This document shows, piece after piece, positions 6,323 through 6,701 of a stretch of 6,701 bases of DNA. Source of the DNA: Holosporales bacterium. Lineage in GTDB: Bacteria > Pseudomonadota > Alphaproteobacteria > RUG11792. The notes under the pieces were generated by a model. It worked only from the letters and a program-made list of their open reading frames with translations, was not told where the DNA came from and did no database searches. The DNA is taken from assembly GCA_031279295.1 (NCBI GenBank), contig JAITIT010000040.1:1-6701 (forward strand), read 5' to 3'. The position numbers and the translations under genes are program-made. Position 1 is the stretch's first letter. Each line of letters opens with the position of its first letter.

Positions 6323-6701
6323 GTGTTATTTTTTGTTGGGTCTGCCTTAGCAGACGAAGGTGCTAAATCGGGAAACTTGATGTCATTTCTCCCGATGCTG
6401 GCGTTCATTGCGATACTGTACTTCCTACTGATTCGCCCACAGCAAAAGCGACAGAAGCAGCACAAGGAGCTGATTTCAGCACTCAAGAAGGGTGATAAGG
6501 TTGTAACTAGTAGTGGCATCATAGCAACGGTGTCGAAGATTACAGGTGATCACGAGATAGTCCTAGAGATCGCACACAACGTACATTGTAAATTTGTTAG
6601 GTCAGCAATTACCAGCGTTGCACAATCAGAAACAGCGGCAGTAGCTGCGAGTGCTGATAGTAGTATGTCTGGTGTGATTGAGGGAAAGGGGAGAAGTGTG
6701 G
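6323..6701 (+). CDS. yajC: Preprotein translocase subunit YajC (cut at right edge)
   Basis: YajC is a small single-span inner-membrane protein that associates with SecDF and the SecYEG translocon. Starting at GTG 6323, 126 codons are open to the window end, so the 3' end is missing; most YajC proteins have about 90–150 residues, so little is likely lost. The N-terminal segment (MLFFVGSALADEGAKSG, 1–17) resembles those of other alphaproteobacterial YajC proteins. A membrane span at about 20–37 leads into the signature FLLIRPQQKRQKQH (36–49), ALKKGDKVVTSSGIIATVSK (54–73) and VLEIAHNVHCKFVRSAI (80–96). A polar Ala/Ser-rich tail follows. It lies 43 bases after the NlpD-like gene with no terminator between, so it is probably in the same operon; secD and secF often follow yajC and may lie beyond the edge. 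Confidence 0.93.
   Translation, partial: MLFFVGSALADEGAKSGNLMSFLPMLAFIAILYFLLIRPQQKRQKQHKELISALKKGDKVVTSSGIIATVSKITGDHEIVLEIAHNVHCKFVRSAITSVAQSETAAVAASADSSMSGVIEGKGRSV

Overview
This 6.7 kb window looks like chromosome from a reduced, intracellular alphaproteobacterium of the order Rickettsiales. Anaplasmataceae, and Anaplasma in particular, fit best. The evidence is indirect: the sequence shows isolated single-copy housekeeping genes, ftsQ outside any division/cell-wall cluster, a stand-alone mlaD, the alphaproteobacterial surE–LysM lipoprotein–yajC order, and a long stretch of decayed coding DNA. By-eye base composition is in the mid-40s % G+C (lower, upper 30s in a sampled line, in the decayed stretch). 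That is too high for Wolbachia or Ehrlichia, but the genus is inference.

Left part (1–1785). The N-terminal half of RNase PH (rph) runs off the left edge on the minus strand. It is divergent from ftsQ (513–1280, plus), whose own promoter with a perfect TATAAT lies in the spacer. ftsQ converges with mlaD (1339–1785, minus). A good minus-strand promoter upstream of mlaD fixes its start at an internal ATG rather than at an upstream TTG.

Middle (1858–2783). There is no intact gene in about 900 bases. The plus strand carries protein-like reading frames broken by a stop codon and several frame changes, best read as a decayed gene of unknown family (about 2060–2756). It is followed by an intact gene (2784–3452) with a strong ribosome binding site, coding for a probable exported protein I do not recognise.

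Right part (3583–6701). Four plus-strand genes form a tight probable operon: hemW (heme chaperone, radical-SAM family), surE (nucleotidase, 23-bp overlap), an NlpD-like LysM/LytM lipoprotein (ATGA overlap with surE), and yajC (SecDF-associated membrane protein, GTG start, cut by the right edge). The LytM domain has lost all of its expected zinc/catalytic residues, so it is probably a regulatory, not enzymatic, cell-wall factor. No mobile element, CRISPR array, tRNA or rRNA was found. I see no clear new multi-gene system; the best leads are the unknown exported protein, the decayed gene beside it, and the inactive LytM protein.
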